Positions 34,113-44,802 of a stretch of DNA of 64,000 nt are shown one piece after another (position 1 is the first letter of the stretch; each line of letters begins with the position of its first letter). This stretch comes from Arion vulgaris (lineage: Eukaryota; Mollusca; Gastropoda; Stylommatophora; Arionidae). The DNA lies in assembly GCA_020796225.1 (NCBI GenBank), contig CM036756.1, positions 50,944,363 through 51,008,362 on the forward strand, read 5' to 3'. The translations under genes and the position numbers were made by a program. The notes beneath the pieces were generated by a model. The model was given only the letters and a program-made list of their open reading frames with translations. It had not been told where the DNA came from and made no database searches.

Positions 34113-34986
34113 TATATGGCCCTTTTCATCTTTACAGACGGTCAATAGGCAAGTGTTTTACTGTGACAACTTCTGAGTTTTCGCTTTTCTCTCTTGTTGT
34201 TCAGCTCGTACATAAGTCTCTTCTCAAAAGACTCTCGCCCTTCCGTAATTTGGCTTTCCACACAACTCTGTCATCAGCTAGTCCCTCCCATGTGCAGTTA
34301 TATTATATATGTATATATATATATGGCCCTTTTCATCTTTACAGACGGTCAATAGGCAAGTGTTTTACTGTGACAACTTCTGAGTTTTCGCTTTTCTCTC
34401 TTGTTGTTCAGCTCGTACATAAGTCTCTTCTCAAAAGACTCTGCGCCCTTCCGTAATTTGGCTTTCCACACAACTCTGTCATCAGCTAGTCCCTCCCATG
34501 TGCTGGGATCTATAGAAAAGTTTTTCATTGAGGTTTTGCAGACATCTTTATATCTGAGCAGTGGTCTGCCCTGGTGCCTCTTCCCTCCGAAAGTTCACAG
34601 AACAACATTTGTTTTGGTATGCGATAAGTTTCCATTCTTCTCACATGTCCCAACCATCTTAGTCGTCTACTGCTGAGCATGCCCATGATGGAAGGCAGAT
34701 TTGCACGTTGTAGTACTTCAGTATTGGTTATCTTGTCGTACCACCTGATGTTCATAATCTTAGGAGACATCGAAGGTGAAAGATGTTAAGTCTCCTCTCG
34801 TGTCTTGAGTAGGCTGTCCATGTTTCTGAGCCATATAGTAAAGAACTAATTACACAGGCTCGATATATTTGAGTCTTCGTCTGCAATGTCAATTTTTGTT
34901 GTCCCACGCTCGCTTTGATAGTTTGCCGAATGTAGTAGCGGCACTCCTTATACGAGCGTTGATTTCCTCGTCAAGATTTCTTGACG
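34113..34986 (-). mobile_element. RTE-type LINE 3' fragment (subfamily D) with duplicated 3' end
   Basis: The 12-bp repeat AGTTATATTATA flanks it at 34101-34112 and 34987-34998. The minus strand encodes INARIRSAATTFGKLS, then NIRWYDKITNTEVLQRANLP and RRLRWLGHVRRMETYRIPKQ, an RTE-like C-terminal region of a fourth subfamily. The last 180 bp or so of the element are present twice in tandem (about 34117-34300 and 34325-34502), separated by a TA-rich spacer that also contains the AGTTATATTATA motif. Confidence 0.85.
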
Positions 34987-34998
34987 AGTTATATTATA

Positions 34999-35555
34999 AT
35001 TGTTGCATTATACTATAATCCTTCATTCAATATTAATTTTATGTTTTATCTTGTCTAGTATGTAAATTGCTCTTTATTATTTCTCTTGAATGAGAAATAG
35101 TGGATGCTTCAATGATCATGCATTGCCATCTGTATAGGGCTTTCTACACACTGGCAATCTTGCTATAAGAACTCAGTCCAAGCACATAGGAGTTACAAAA
35201 GTGATGATGCTGTAGGAAGTATGTAAAGAAGATCAGTGGACCAGAACCTGGGGCATCCAAATAAACAAGTGCAAGGCTTGTCTTCACTCCCTCCACAGAA
35301 CCTGAAAATTTAAACCCTGACACTGGCCAATACCACACTACCAAACAAATATAGCTCTGTATACTTGAGACTAAAACTGGACAAAAGATCACACATAGAC
35401 GAAACAGAAAGAAAAGTCACATGCAAATTACATTTGCTGTAAAATTATTATGAACATGTTGGAGACTGGATATGAAAGTATATGTAGGACATATCCACCC
35501 AGCTTTAAAATATAGAATAAGTACATATGCAACTTATATAGAATAAGTACATATG
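34999..35555. other. Intronic DNA without a gene
   Basis: No credible ORF. ATAGAATAAGTACATATG occurs twice in tandem (about 35512-35529 and 35538-35555) directly before the L1-like element begins. Confidence 0.5.
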
Positions 35556-36700
35556 GGGGTAGGGCAGGAGTGTGTAAGGGATAGTACCTCACGGCGAGAG
35601 GCAGTCACGTCCTTTTCAGGGCGGCCTGGAGCCTATTTGGTTCCCCTGCTCTTGCCTAGCTCACGTATGGCTCCTAGGGTCTGCTTGTGTACAGCCCCCC
35701 TCCCCGGCAACGGTTTTGACTGGTCGGCTAAACTACGTTCAGCTAATTAACAGGAGAGTCCCCCTAAGCAAGTACACACAGCTGCTGGCGGAAGATCAAT
35801 ATATTCGACAACGGCTCTGGAGGCAGGAGCTTGTATCTGGCTCAAGGGCGCACCAGGGACCACAGTTGGTAAGCGGCCAGAACCATTCGGAAAGCAATAG
35901 CAAACTACTGAATGAATAATGCCAAGAAATTATGACAGCCACAAATGAAGAAACTCAAAGATCTGATGGTGAGACCCCCAGGCCAGGCAGATTAACCACG
36001 CGAACTGGGGTAGAGAATGATAACAGAGCAAGTGCAAGTAATCGTAATGATGGACAAAATCCTGACTGTGTTACTGCGGAAAACTCTGGAATCAGACTTA
36101 GCAAAAAACTCGAAATAGGCATGTGGAATATAAGAAGCTTATATCAGGGAAAGCTTACCATGATTAGCAGGGAAATGGAAAGAACTAAAACAGACATATT
36201 GGGAATTTCCGAGCACAGATGGGCAGAAACTGGAGATTCATTCATATACTGAGGGAAGGCAGTTGATGGACAGAGTGGAGTTGATTTTCTCTTGACCAAC
36301 ATCTACAACAATACATCTACAGTGATACATCTACAACAATATTGGGATACAATCCAGTCAGCGACAGAGTTATAACTCTCAGACAAAAGAGAAAGAAAAG
36401 AAACATCACGGTAATACAAATATATGCACCAACATTGGCAGCAGATGAGGAGGAAATTGATAACTTTTACGACACCCTACAGGAAACTAGAGAAATCAGA
36501 AAAACAAGATATTATGATAATCATGGGAGATTTAAATGCAAAAGTATGCAGCAATAGAACAGAAGCAGAAGGAAAAGTGCAAGGACAACACGGCATAGGA
36601 CAGAGAAACGACACAGGAGAAAAATTAATTGATTTTTGTATAGAAAACAACCTTGTAATAACAAACACAATCTTTAAACAACATCCTAGAAGACTATATA

Positions 36701-37656
36701 CGAGGGGGCATTGAAAAGTAATGCCTCCAAGTCCATAACTTTGTTAATATACATAATTTACATATGAAACATACATTTTCAGAAAGCTTGAGATGCCCAC
36801 TACACAATAGAGTCATTATTTTTCGACATAGTCACCTCCACGTTCCACACACACACGCCAACGTCGAACTAGTTGTTGCATCCCGTTGAAGAAAAAATCT
36901 GATGACATCAGGCTTGTCAGGAACACCTGATGGGATATGAACGAGAAGGCGATGACTTTATCTGCCGAATTGTCACTGGCGATGAGTCATGGATGCATCA
37001 TTACGACCCTGAAAACAAGCGCCAGTCTATAGAATACAGGCACAAAAACTCACCCACCCCAAAAAAATTCAAAACTGTCGCTCAGCGGAAAAGTTTTGAT
37101 GACCATTTTGGGACTGCCAGGCGTAATCCACACATAATTTTTGGAACGCGGCAATACTGTCAATTCTGATCGGTATGTGGAAACGATGAAGAAACTACGG
37201 GCAAGACTGCTACGTGTTCGTCCTGGAAAACATGCAGTCCTTCAGCATGACAATGCTCGTCCACACACCAGTAGACAAACAGCGGCAGCATTAGAGCGTC
37301 TCAATTTTGACGACATTTTAGCGCACCCACCATATAGCCCCGATTTGGCACCTTGTGACTTTTCCTGTTCCCAAAGCTCAAGGAACATCTCAAGGGAACA
37401 GATATGCTTCTGACGAGGATGTGGCAGCAGATGTGCGTACCTGGCTTTGTGAAAAATCAGATTTTTTCTTCAACGGGATGCAACAACTAGTTCAACGTTG
37501 GCGTGTGTGTGGGGAACGTGCAGGTGACTATGTCGAAAATAATGACTCTATTGTGTAGTGGACATCTCAAGCTTTCTGAAAATGTATGTTTCATTTGTAA
37601 ATTATGTATATTAACAAAGTTATGGACTTGGAGGCATTACTTTTCAATGCGCCTCG
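36701..37656 (+). mobile_element. Foldback mariner: left end is an inverted copy of the right end
   Basis: A TA duplication flanks it (36699-36700 and 37657-37658). The ends CGAGGGGGCATTGAAAAGTA and its right counterpart start inverted repeats that do not stop at normal TIR length. They extend about 200 bp (36701-36903 versus 37456-37656), past the right non-coding end and into the C-terminal coding part of the transposase. The N-terminal half of the transposase is missing. Excising the element plus one TA restores RRLYTWTSPDG of the host LINE. Confidence 0.92.
36904..37558 (+). pseudogene. Mariner transposase, N-terminally deleted and frameshifted
   Basis: Readable parts are YEREGDDFICRIVTGDESW (first catalytic aspartate), VLQHDNARPHTSRQ (second), PPYSPDLAPCDF (third) and the C-terminal LVQRWRVCGERAGDYVEN. 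The last aspartate is separated from the second by 35 residues by my count, one more than the usual mariner 34. Frameshifts near 37130-37150 and 37365 break the catalytic domain. The DNA-binding half is absent because the left end was replaced by an inverted copy of the right end. The protein would have performed TA-targeted cut-and-paste transposition. Confidence 0.88.
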
Positions 37657-38094
37657 TACATGGACCTCGCCAGATGGAAAGACCAGGAATCAAATAGACT
37701 ACATATTAATACAACATAGATGGAGATCGGGTGTAACCAGAAAAGACACTACCAGGAGTAGACTGCGACTTACATCATCAGCTACTGATTTTAAAAGAAA
37801 GTTCAGAAAAGTGCAAAAAGGAACACAGCCAATACGGTTTGACTTAAGCAACATACCTTTGGAATATAACATCGAAATACAGAACAAATTCGAGGTACTG
37901 ATGGCTGTACAAGAAGACGACACCTGACGAACTAACCACACACGCGAGAGACGTTCTGGTCTCGTCGACCCAAAACATCATACCAAAGAAAGTATATAAG
38001 AAGCAGAACTACGTTACAGAAGAAACACTGAAACTTATAGAAGAAAGAAGAAAACTAAAGCAGGCAGGGATAGATCATAATGATGCAAAATACA

Positions 38095-38338
38095 CCCCAC
38101 CTCCACAGAATGGATCTCAGGGACTTGGCAGCCTGCAACTGTGGAATACCTAAGCAGTCCCCAGAACACATCCTGCAAGACTGCCAGAGTTTGAGTAGTG
38201 TGAGAATGGAGATCTGGCCAACAGAAATAACCCTACAAGACAAACTATGGGGGACTTTTGAAGACTTCAAGCGCCCCACCCTGTTTATGACACATGCCGG
38301 AGTAGTCGCATAGCAGAAGTTGATCGCAGAAGAAGAGT
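38095..38338 (+). mobile_element. 244-bp 5'-truncated LINE tail (zinc-knuckle end)
   Basis: It is flanked by the exact 10-bp duplication TGCAAAATAC (38085-38094 and 38339-38348). It encodes only the C-terminal zinc-binding region of an RNase H-containing LINE: DLAACNCGIPKQSPEHILQDC and then a stop, followed by a CAGAAGAAGAG tail. Removing it rejoins HNDAK to YRNHTREIRRK in the host LINE. A longer relative of the same type is at 40080-40860. Confidence 0.88.
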
Positions 38339-38405
38339 TGCAAAATACAGAAACCACACAAGAGAAATCAGGAGAAAGATCAGAATAGACAAGAAACAAC
38401 ACATA

Positions 38406-39300
38406 ATGGACATTTGTAAGAAAATAGAAGATCTCCAATTGCAAAGGAAAGATGGAGAAATGTTCAAAGAAATTAAAGCAATAACAGCTGAATTCAAACC
38501 ACCATTGCATACGATAGATGACCAAAACGGGAAAGCACTGATGGAAACCAAGGCAATATTAGGAAGATGGAATGAATATTGTAGGGAAATATATGAAAAC
38601 AAAACAAAAAACCCAGACAGAATTATGGAAACTGAAAAGAAAAAGCCAGAACCTAAGATAGAGACTCAGCTATAAAAAGTTTGAAGAAGGGGAAGACACC
38701 AGGATGCGACGACATACCAACTGCACTAATCCAGGCAGGGGGGTAGGCTAACGTACAAATTTACCATACAATATGCTTGAAGATCTGGAATAGTGCAGCC
38801 TGGCCCAAGACATGGAAAAGACCAATATACATCCCCATCCCAAAGAAAGGAAACTTAAATTTGTGCAATAACTACAGTACCATCGCATTAATCAGCCATG
38901 CCAGCAAAATCCTTCTGAAAGGGATCATCATGAAAGGGATAGAAAAAAAGCTGGAACACAAAATCCATGAAGTTCAAGCAGGTTTCAGACATGGCAGAGG
39001 CACCAGAGACCACATTTTTAACATGAGAAACATCATCAAAAATGTAGAGAATATAATGTGGATCTCCATACCTGTTTCGTAGATTACACCAAAGCGTTCG
39101 ACAATGTGCAACATCAGACAATATGGAACAATATGAAAGACATGGGGTTCCCATCACATTTGATACAACTAATAGGAACACTTTATTACAAACAACAAGC
39201 CGCAGTCAGAATGGCGAGAGAAACATCAGAATGGTTTGAAATGCAAAAGGGAGCTTTACAGGAGGGCTGTGATGAATGTGACGTTCCACAAGGGACATAC
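38406..39300 (+). pseudogene. L1-like reverse transcriptase, N-terminal part
   Basis: The linker region (ICKKIEDLQLQRKDGEMFKE) leads to KGKTPGCDDIPTALIQAGG, WNSAAWPKTWKRPIYIPIPKKG, NNYSTIALISHASKILLKG, HEVQAGFRHGRGTRDHIFN and DLHTCFVDYTKAFDNVQHQT. Stops occur at 38675 and 38745 and a shift near 39060. The expected GVRQGC motif is degraded to GALQEGC, and the YADD box is not found, so the catalytic half is lost or deleted after about 39300. Remnants (TAELQKLECIDE) continue to about 39500. Confidence 0.75.
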
Positions 39301-39520
39301 TACTACTTGACATATGCACCATCAGCAAATAAAAATATACATAGCACAAATAACATTCAGAATGCAAGACCTCTAATCATTACAAAATGCCTAAGAAGCT
39401 CTCAAATATAAAAAGAAAAATGTCAGCAACAGCAGAACTACAAAAGTTAGAATGCATAGATGAGTAAATCATCATGTCACAATAATTCAGCTACCTGAAA
39501 CAGCACCCCATGTCTGGGAA

Positions 39521-40079
39521 AACTTAAGAACTAACTACTATCTGATTTAAAGGATCAAGATTAAACTATCAAGGAAAATGATGACGCTAATGGATAAATG
39601 ACCTAAATATACCAGAGGATTCAGAGCAATTGCTGGTATAATACTACAAAACAACTGCTGCCCAGTCACATTTACTGCACACCATACACACACTAAGAAA
39701 TGGAAGATTCCACATACATATACTGTTGCCAAATGTCCAAAAATAGAACCCTCATTTGCTACTAGAGAATTCTCAACAAATTATAGGCAATCATAGAGGT
39801 CACAAAAATACTGAAGGAACAAAGACTTGAATGATCAAATATACTTTTCCTTTTTGACTGCATGACCGCTGACTACCAGCTTTATTGTAACTTATCTTGA
39901 TGTTTAGACACCTGAGCATAATAAAACTAATAGCAGAAGAAGTTCTATCAATATGTGGTGAATGGTTTTTGTCAGATTATATTGGTGCTTTCAGTATAAG
40001 TTACTGATCATTCTGATTTCTTTCAAGCGTACTTCTTTGAGTCATTAAATTAATTACTTGATGAAGAATACCCACATGA
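39521..40079. other. Intronic DNA without a recognised gene
   Basis: No reading frame of interest; composition is moderately AT-rich and no element ends were recognised. Confidence 0.4.
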
Positions 40080-40870
40080 CCTCTGGGTCCGGGTATACAC
40101 GGATGGGTCAGCAGAAAATGCAGTGAAGAATGGAGGAGCAGGAGTGTACATAGAATACCCAAACAACGCTAGAGATGCGATTAAAGTACCAACGGGAAAT
40201 TCTGTCACAACTATGATGCAGAAATTCAGGCAATCAAGATGTCAACTGAAAAACTGTTGAATACCAGACCCGATCCTCAACCTGTTGTATTTTTGACTGA
40301 TGCAAAATCAGCACTCCAAGCACTTCAGTCCAGAAAATTGCCAGGTCTACAGACCCTACTGTCTAAATTGTCCAAGCATCGCAGGGTCGTCTTGCAGTGG
40401 ATACCCTCTCACTATGGAATACCAGGAAATGAAACAGCAGACCGATTGGCCAAGGAAGGTGCTGCAGGAGAGCAGCCGGATGTGCCAGTTACCTACCACC
40501 AAAAGAAAAGGATGATTAAATCAATGAGAAAGCCACAAATACCAACACAAGACGATTACTATAATATGAGCAGATTGGAACAAGTTGTTATTCTGCGCCT
40601 TAGAACAGGACACAATCGGCTCCACAGCCACATGTATACAAAATTCAAGATTGGCAATTCAGCCATGTGTACATGTGGACAGGCAAACCAGACTGCAGAG
40701 CACATACTTCAAGACTGCCCCGAATATGATGCACTGAGGCAAACTCACTGGCCTAACGAAACAACACTTGACAGAAAACTGCACAGACCTCTATGTGAGC
40801 TACAAAAGACAGTGAAGTTCATACAAGAGACAACATTGAATATATAGACATATTTCAGCGAACGAAAGGA
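40080..40870 (+). mobile_element. RNase H-bearing LINE, 3' terminal fragment
   Basis: The frame opens with DLWVRVYTDGSAENAVKNGGAG, an RNase H start with its first catalytic aspartate (40080-40145). After a shift near 40220 it runs uninterrupted to the stop at 40845. It includes FLTDAKSALQAL, VVLQWIPSHYGIPGNETADRLA (the latter RNase H motifs), VVILRLRTGHNRLH and the zinc knuckle CTCGQANQTAEHILQDC. The 5' part with the reverse transcriptase is absent. The domain degrades the RNA strand after reverse transcription. Confidence 0.85.
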
Positions 40871-40946
40871 AGGAAGGATTAAATTAATCATTCATGATAT
40901 ATTCTGTTCAAAGCAATCTTATATATATTATGCATTTTTATATGTA

Positions 40947-41150
40947 GGCGTCTAGGCGATAGTGACTCGGTCTATTAACCCGACGTTCTGAGTTCGAATC
41001 ACGCTGCGGACAGTTTAGTTGCAAATTGTTTCGCTTGGATTTTTACAAAAGGATGATGGCACCACCCGTTCAGAAAACAATGGCAAACTACTGAACGTAA
41101 TAATGCCTAGAAAAATCACAAACAGCGTTAAAAGCTGGGGTTGATTCACA
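40947..41150 (+). mobile_element. tRNA-derived SINE
   Basis: The head (about 40947-41013) ends with AGTTCGAATCACGC, a good pol III B box, and has a tRNA-like upstream half with poor A box (TAGGCGATAGTGACTCGG). It is followed by a body containing CGTTCAGAAAACAATGGCAA and CTACTGAAC, also present in the 5' UTR of the L1-like element at 35556. The cloverleaf is imperfect, so a working tRNA gene is unlikely. Ends are not sharply defined. Confidence 0.6.
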
Positions 41151-42603
41151 AAGTCCTGTAAAGGATATGCAATTAACTTTTTATTTTTATATACTTTTCT
41201 GTAAATTGGTACAGAAAAATGCTTTTCTTGTGCCATAGTTCTTTCAAATTCCAAATTGCTCTTGGCTAACTTCTTTGTCTTCTTTATTCTTTTCTGTATT
41301 ATTTTTATTTTTATTATGCACGTCTTTTTGCCATGATACCAATTAGTGACCATTCATTATGACATTCATTCTTGAACATTCCTACGTTTTTAAGGTGTTT
41401 TTGTTATTTTTGATGACATGCTCTATTACTAGCAGCCATATATAGTCCATGCAATAGAAATAGGCATGTTATATATAGTTGAAAAGCTAATTTAATGATC
41501 TATCAAGATATATGGTTTTAATATCAGTGTGATGTAATAAGTGATATTAGTGTCCTAGTTTTGGTAATGCTAAAAATAGATTCCTCTACAAATGGCAAAT
41601 AATTATACAGTCACAAAGAAGGAAAACAAATGTATGAAATACATCATGAAACCTATTATTACAGACTCTTGGTACCTTCATATTTACACAACATATTAAA
41701 AAATGAAGTTGTTTGGACAATATATAAGGCGGCACTGAGGACATTTTTAACGTCTAAATATTTCCATATTTTGAAGGAAAAAAATTAATAAATAAGAGTA
41801 AGAGAAAATGATGGAACTGGTCTAGTAAGCAGCCCATAAAGAACTAACATTTATAATCTTCATCTGGACAGAAATCTGAGTCATTAGATGCCATTTTATA
41901 AGCAAATGTGTGGTTTTACCAAGAGCAAGTGAAAACACGTCAGCAGAGATTATCCAAAATGGGGACACGATCGGAAATGCAGGTGTAATAAAAGTATGCT
42001 TTAATTAACAAGATTAGACATCTTAAACATATATCATTAAAAGTTTTTAAAATGAATTATGATATTATCATGTTTTACATTAATTAACATATATTCTATA
42101 CATTTAAAGTCATAAATAATAAAAAAAATACGACCAGTTCATTAGTCCATATCAAAATGTAAATAAAATTAGAAACGTCATTAGTCAAACGTTAGAGACT
42201 TAAATCCACATTGAAAAGCATACTGTGGCTGAATTAATTTTTTTAAACTATGGCAGATGTATGTAAAAATTGAGTTTTAGTTTGTTCTTAATTATTTAAC
42301 AAAATTTGATGAATGATTTGTAATTTTGTAGAGAAATGTACGTACTGTTATCGCAAGCTAACAGAATTTGAAAGAATAAATTAAGAACTGGTCACTCAGA
42401 ATGTGTTAACATAAATTTAGAACTAATTTTACAATGAAACAAATCATGGTGCAGTCTGCAGCACTTGGCCAAACAGGACAGACAAACACGCACATTCTGC
42501 AGCATTTGGTAGTTAATGTGTTAAGTAACACTGATTTTTATCATAAAGCGCTACATGTGATATTTAGTTTTGTCTTTTAAAATATCATCTAATCATTTTG
42601 TAG
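41151..42603. other. 3' part of PIP4K intron 1, no gene or element recognised
   Basis: AT-rich sequence with no plausible ORF. It ends in the exon 2 acceptor, TCATTTTGTAG, at 42603. Confidence 0.5.
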
Positions 42604-42701
42604 GTGAATGAACTTAATTTTGTGAACCAGAAAGTAATGTTGATGCCAGACGACTTCAAGTCATACAGCAAAATCCGTGTTGACAATCACATGTTTAATA
42701 A
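42604..42701 (+). CDS. PIP4K: PIP4K exon 2
   Basis: It encodes [18 protein letters not shown] and then [14 protein letters not shown], matching the conserved N-terminal part of type II PIP kinases, where LMPDDFK-YSKI-VDNH-FNK is invariant across animals. The acceptor is TTTTGTAG. The 98-bp exon starts in phase 0 and leaves two bases of a lysine codon before the donor GTAGGT, which joins exon 3 correctly. The segment contributes to the N-terminal dimer-forming region rather than the active site. Confidence 0.96.
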
Positions 42702-42923
42702 GTAGGTGCTTCTGTCAGGATTTAAAAAATGTTGTTGTCGACTATTTGTGTGCTAAGTAGACTATAAATATGGTATAGCAATATTAGTGCAAATTGTATT
42801 GTATCATTGTGAAAAGGGAAGGCTGTTATCTTACTGCCAATCTCAAGTGAATTGAGATGAAAGACAGAAGGAAAGGGTGAGTGTGTTTAAGGGAGTTTTT
42901 TTTGTGTCATGTGGTTGTTAAAA

Positions 42924-42982
42924 GCCTAGCAATTTATGAGTGGAAGCAATGGCTGGGAATGATGTTTTAACAGAGGCAACAT
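42924..42982 (+). repeat. PIP4K: Duplicated copy of the exon 3 acceptor region (decoy acceptor)
   Basis: This 59-bp unit (GCCTAGCAATTTATGAGT to TTTTAACAGAGGCAACAT) is a tandem partner of the next unit. The partner starts at 42983, was split by the RTE insertion, and finishes at 47929-47956 with TTTTTCAACAGAGACAACAT, the real exon 3 acceptor. So the acceptor and the first bases of exon 3 were duplicated before the RTE arrived. Use of the decoy AG near 42972 would reach an in-frame TGA within a few codons. Confidence 0.75.
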
Positions 42983-43254
42983 GCCTAGTATTTTATGAGT
43001 AGCAGAAACTAATGACACCCATAGTGAAGGAGTGGCTTTAATGCTATCTAAAGAAGCGAAGAATGCACTAATAAAATGGGAAGCAGTGAGTCCTAGGATA
43101 ATCACAGCAACATTCAGAACCACCAAAAGAAAGTATTCTTGAATGTGACCCAGTGTTATGCACCTACCAATGATAAAGAGGAAAAAAAAAAGAGGAATTT
43201 TACATAAAACTTCAAAATACTATAGGTAATCAGAGAAATGGGAACATCAAAATT

Positions 43255-44765
43255 ATGATGGGTGACCTCAATGCCAAAATAGGTGCGGACAACATAGGCT
43301 ACGAGGAGATCATGGGGAAACACGGACTAGGAATAATGAACGAAAATGGAGAACTATTCACTAATTTCTGTGCAGCGACTCAATACGTCATAGGTGGAAG
43401 TGTCTTTCCACATAAAAGAATACATAAAGCAACCTGGGTATCACCAGACCACAGAACAGAAAAGCAAATTTACCACTTATGCATAAATAAGAAATTCAGG
43501 TCATCTCTACAAGATGTAAGGGTTCTAAGGGGGCAGATGTAGATTCGGATCACCATTTGCTGAAAAGTAAAATTAAACTGAAGCTTAAGCGATATGTAAC
43601 ATCCCATGAACATAGACACCAATATAATGTAGGATACCTCAGAAGTCAAGAAACAAAGGAACAGTTCACGGTCACAGTCTCTAATAAGTATGAGGTTTTG
43701 CGGCAATTAGAAGATGAGGTGAGTGCGGAAGAATGCTGGCAGCAAGCCAAAAATATTTGGAATGAAACATGCACAGAGGTATTATGAAAGAAGAAGCGGA
43801 ATCATAAGGCATGGATAACTCCAGAAACTCTCAAGGAAATAGAAGAAAGGAAAAAAAGGAAAGCAGATTTAAATAATAGCAAAACTAGAAATGCCAAAGC
43901 CATAGCCCAGGAAAAATACACAGAAGCTAGCAAGAAAGTGAAGAAACAAATAAGGTTAGATAAAAAACAATACGTAGAAGATCTAGCAAGAGAAACAGAG
44001 GTAGCTGCAGGAAAAGGAAACCTTAGGGATCTTTACAACATCACTAGAAAGCTAGCAGGAAAATACAGTCCATCAAATGGGTTGATCAAAAATAATAGTG
44101 GGGAAACTATCACTAATGTTAGAGACCAAATGGAAAGATGGATGGAATACTTCAAGGAACTCCTGAACAGACCAGCACCTACAAACCCCCAGATATCCAA
44201 CCGGCAGAAATTGACTTGGACATCAACTGTGAGAAACCATCCAAGGAGGAGATTAGTAAAGCCATTAAACTTTTGAAAGATGGGAATGCGGCCAGTCCAG
44301 ATAGTATTCCAGCGGAGGCGGTTAAAGCCAACATAAACACATCCACAGAAATACTGTATAAATTATTTAGCAGAATCTGGGAGACCGAAGAAATACCAGC
44401 AAAAGAAAGGGGACCTTCAGAAGTGTGAAAACTATAGGGAATAATGCTGTTGTCAGTACCTGGGAAAATACTAAGCAGAGTCATCCTGGAGAGACTGAGA
44501 GATGCCATCTATATAAAGCTAAGAGATGAACAGGCAGGCTTCCGACCAAATAGATCCTGTGCTGACCAGATAGCCACATTATGCATAATAATAGAGCAAA
44601 GTATTGAATGGAAATCCCAACTTTATATCGGATTTGTGGATTATGAGAAGGCTTGATTATGAGAAGGCTACAGTATTGATAGGGAAACCCTTTGGAAATT
44701 GATGAGGCATTATAGAATCCCACAGAAAATTATTAACCTAATAAAAGCAACATATACAGATGTGA
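43255..44765 (+). pseudogene. RTE endonuclease, linker and first half of reverse transcriptase
   Basis: Readable parts are MMGDLNAKIGADNIGYEEI, KHGLGIMNENGELFTNFCA, WVSPDHRTEKQIYHLCI, then after a shift near 43540 the SDHH end. They continue with QAKNIWNETCTEVL, KYTEASKKVKKQIRLDKKQY, DGNAASPDSIPAEAVKA, LLSVPGKILSRVILERL and EQAGFRPNRSCADQIATL, up to FVDYEKA at 44655. Several stops (43540, 43786, 44275, 44428) disable it. Confidence 0.85.
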
Positions 44766-44802
44766 AATGTAGAGTGACATAAGCAGGATATCGGACGAAG
44801 AC

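Larger units (their letters stand above)
35932..37941 (+). pseudogene. L1-like endonuclease domain, interrupted by mariner
   Basis: It begins with a hydrophilic leader and reaches LEIGMWNIRSLYQGK, TDILGISEHRWAETG (36100-36235), VIQIYAPT, IMGDLNAKV (36510-36545) and LIDFCIENNLVITNTIF. After the mariner it resumes with WTSPDGKTRNQIDYILIQHRW (37659 on). A stop at about 36250 and shifts at 36340-36430 disable it. It would nick target DNA for retrotransposition. Confidence 0.8.
35556..39520 (+). mobile_element. L1-like LINE with long 5' UTR, carrying two nested insertions
   Basis: A GC-rich leader (35556-35930) precedes ORF2-like coding from 35932: endonuclease, linker and reverse transcriptase up to about 39500, where the catalytic region is lost. 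A mariner (36701-37656) and a short LINE tail (38095-38338) are inserted; in-silico removal of each restores the frame. The leader segment with AAAGCAATAGCAAACTACTG (about 35890-35915) is shared with the tRNA-derived SINE at 40947. It is related to the relic at 16370-19235. Confidence 0.8.

Noticed and set aside
40947..41013. Functional tRNA gene
   Set aside because: The B box is good but the A box and stem pairing are poor, and a SINE body follows directly.
41015..41353. Minus-strand 112-codon ORF
   Set aside because: It overlaps the SINE, is lysine-rich by composition and has no recognisable motif.
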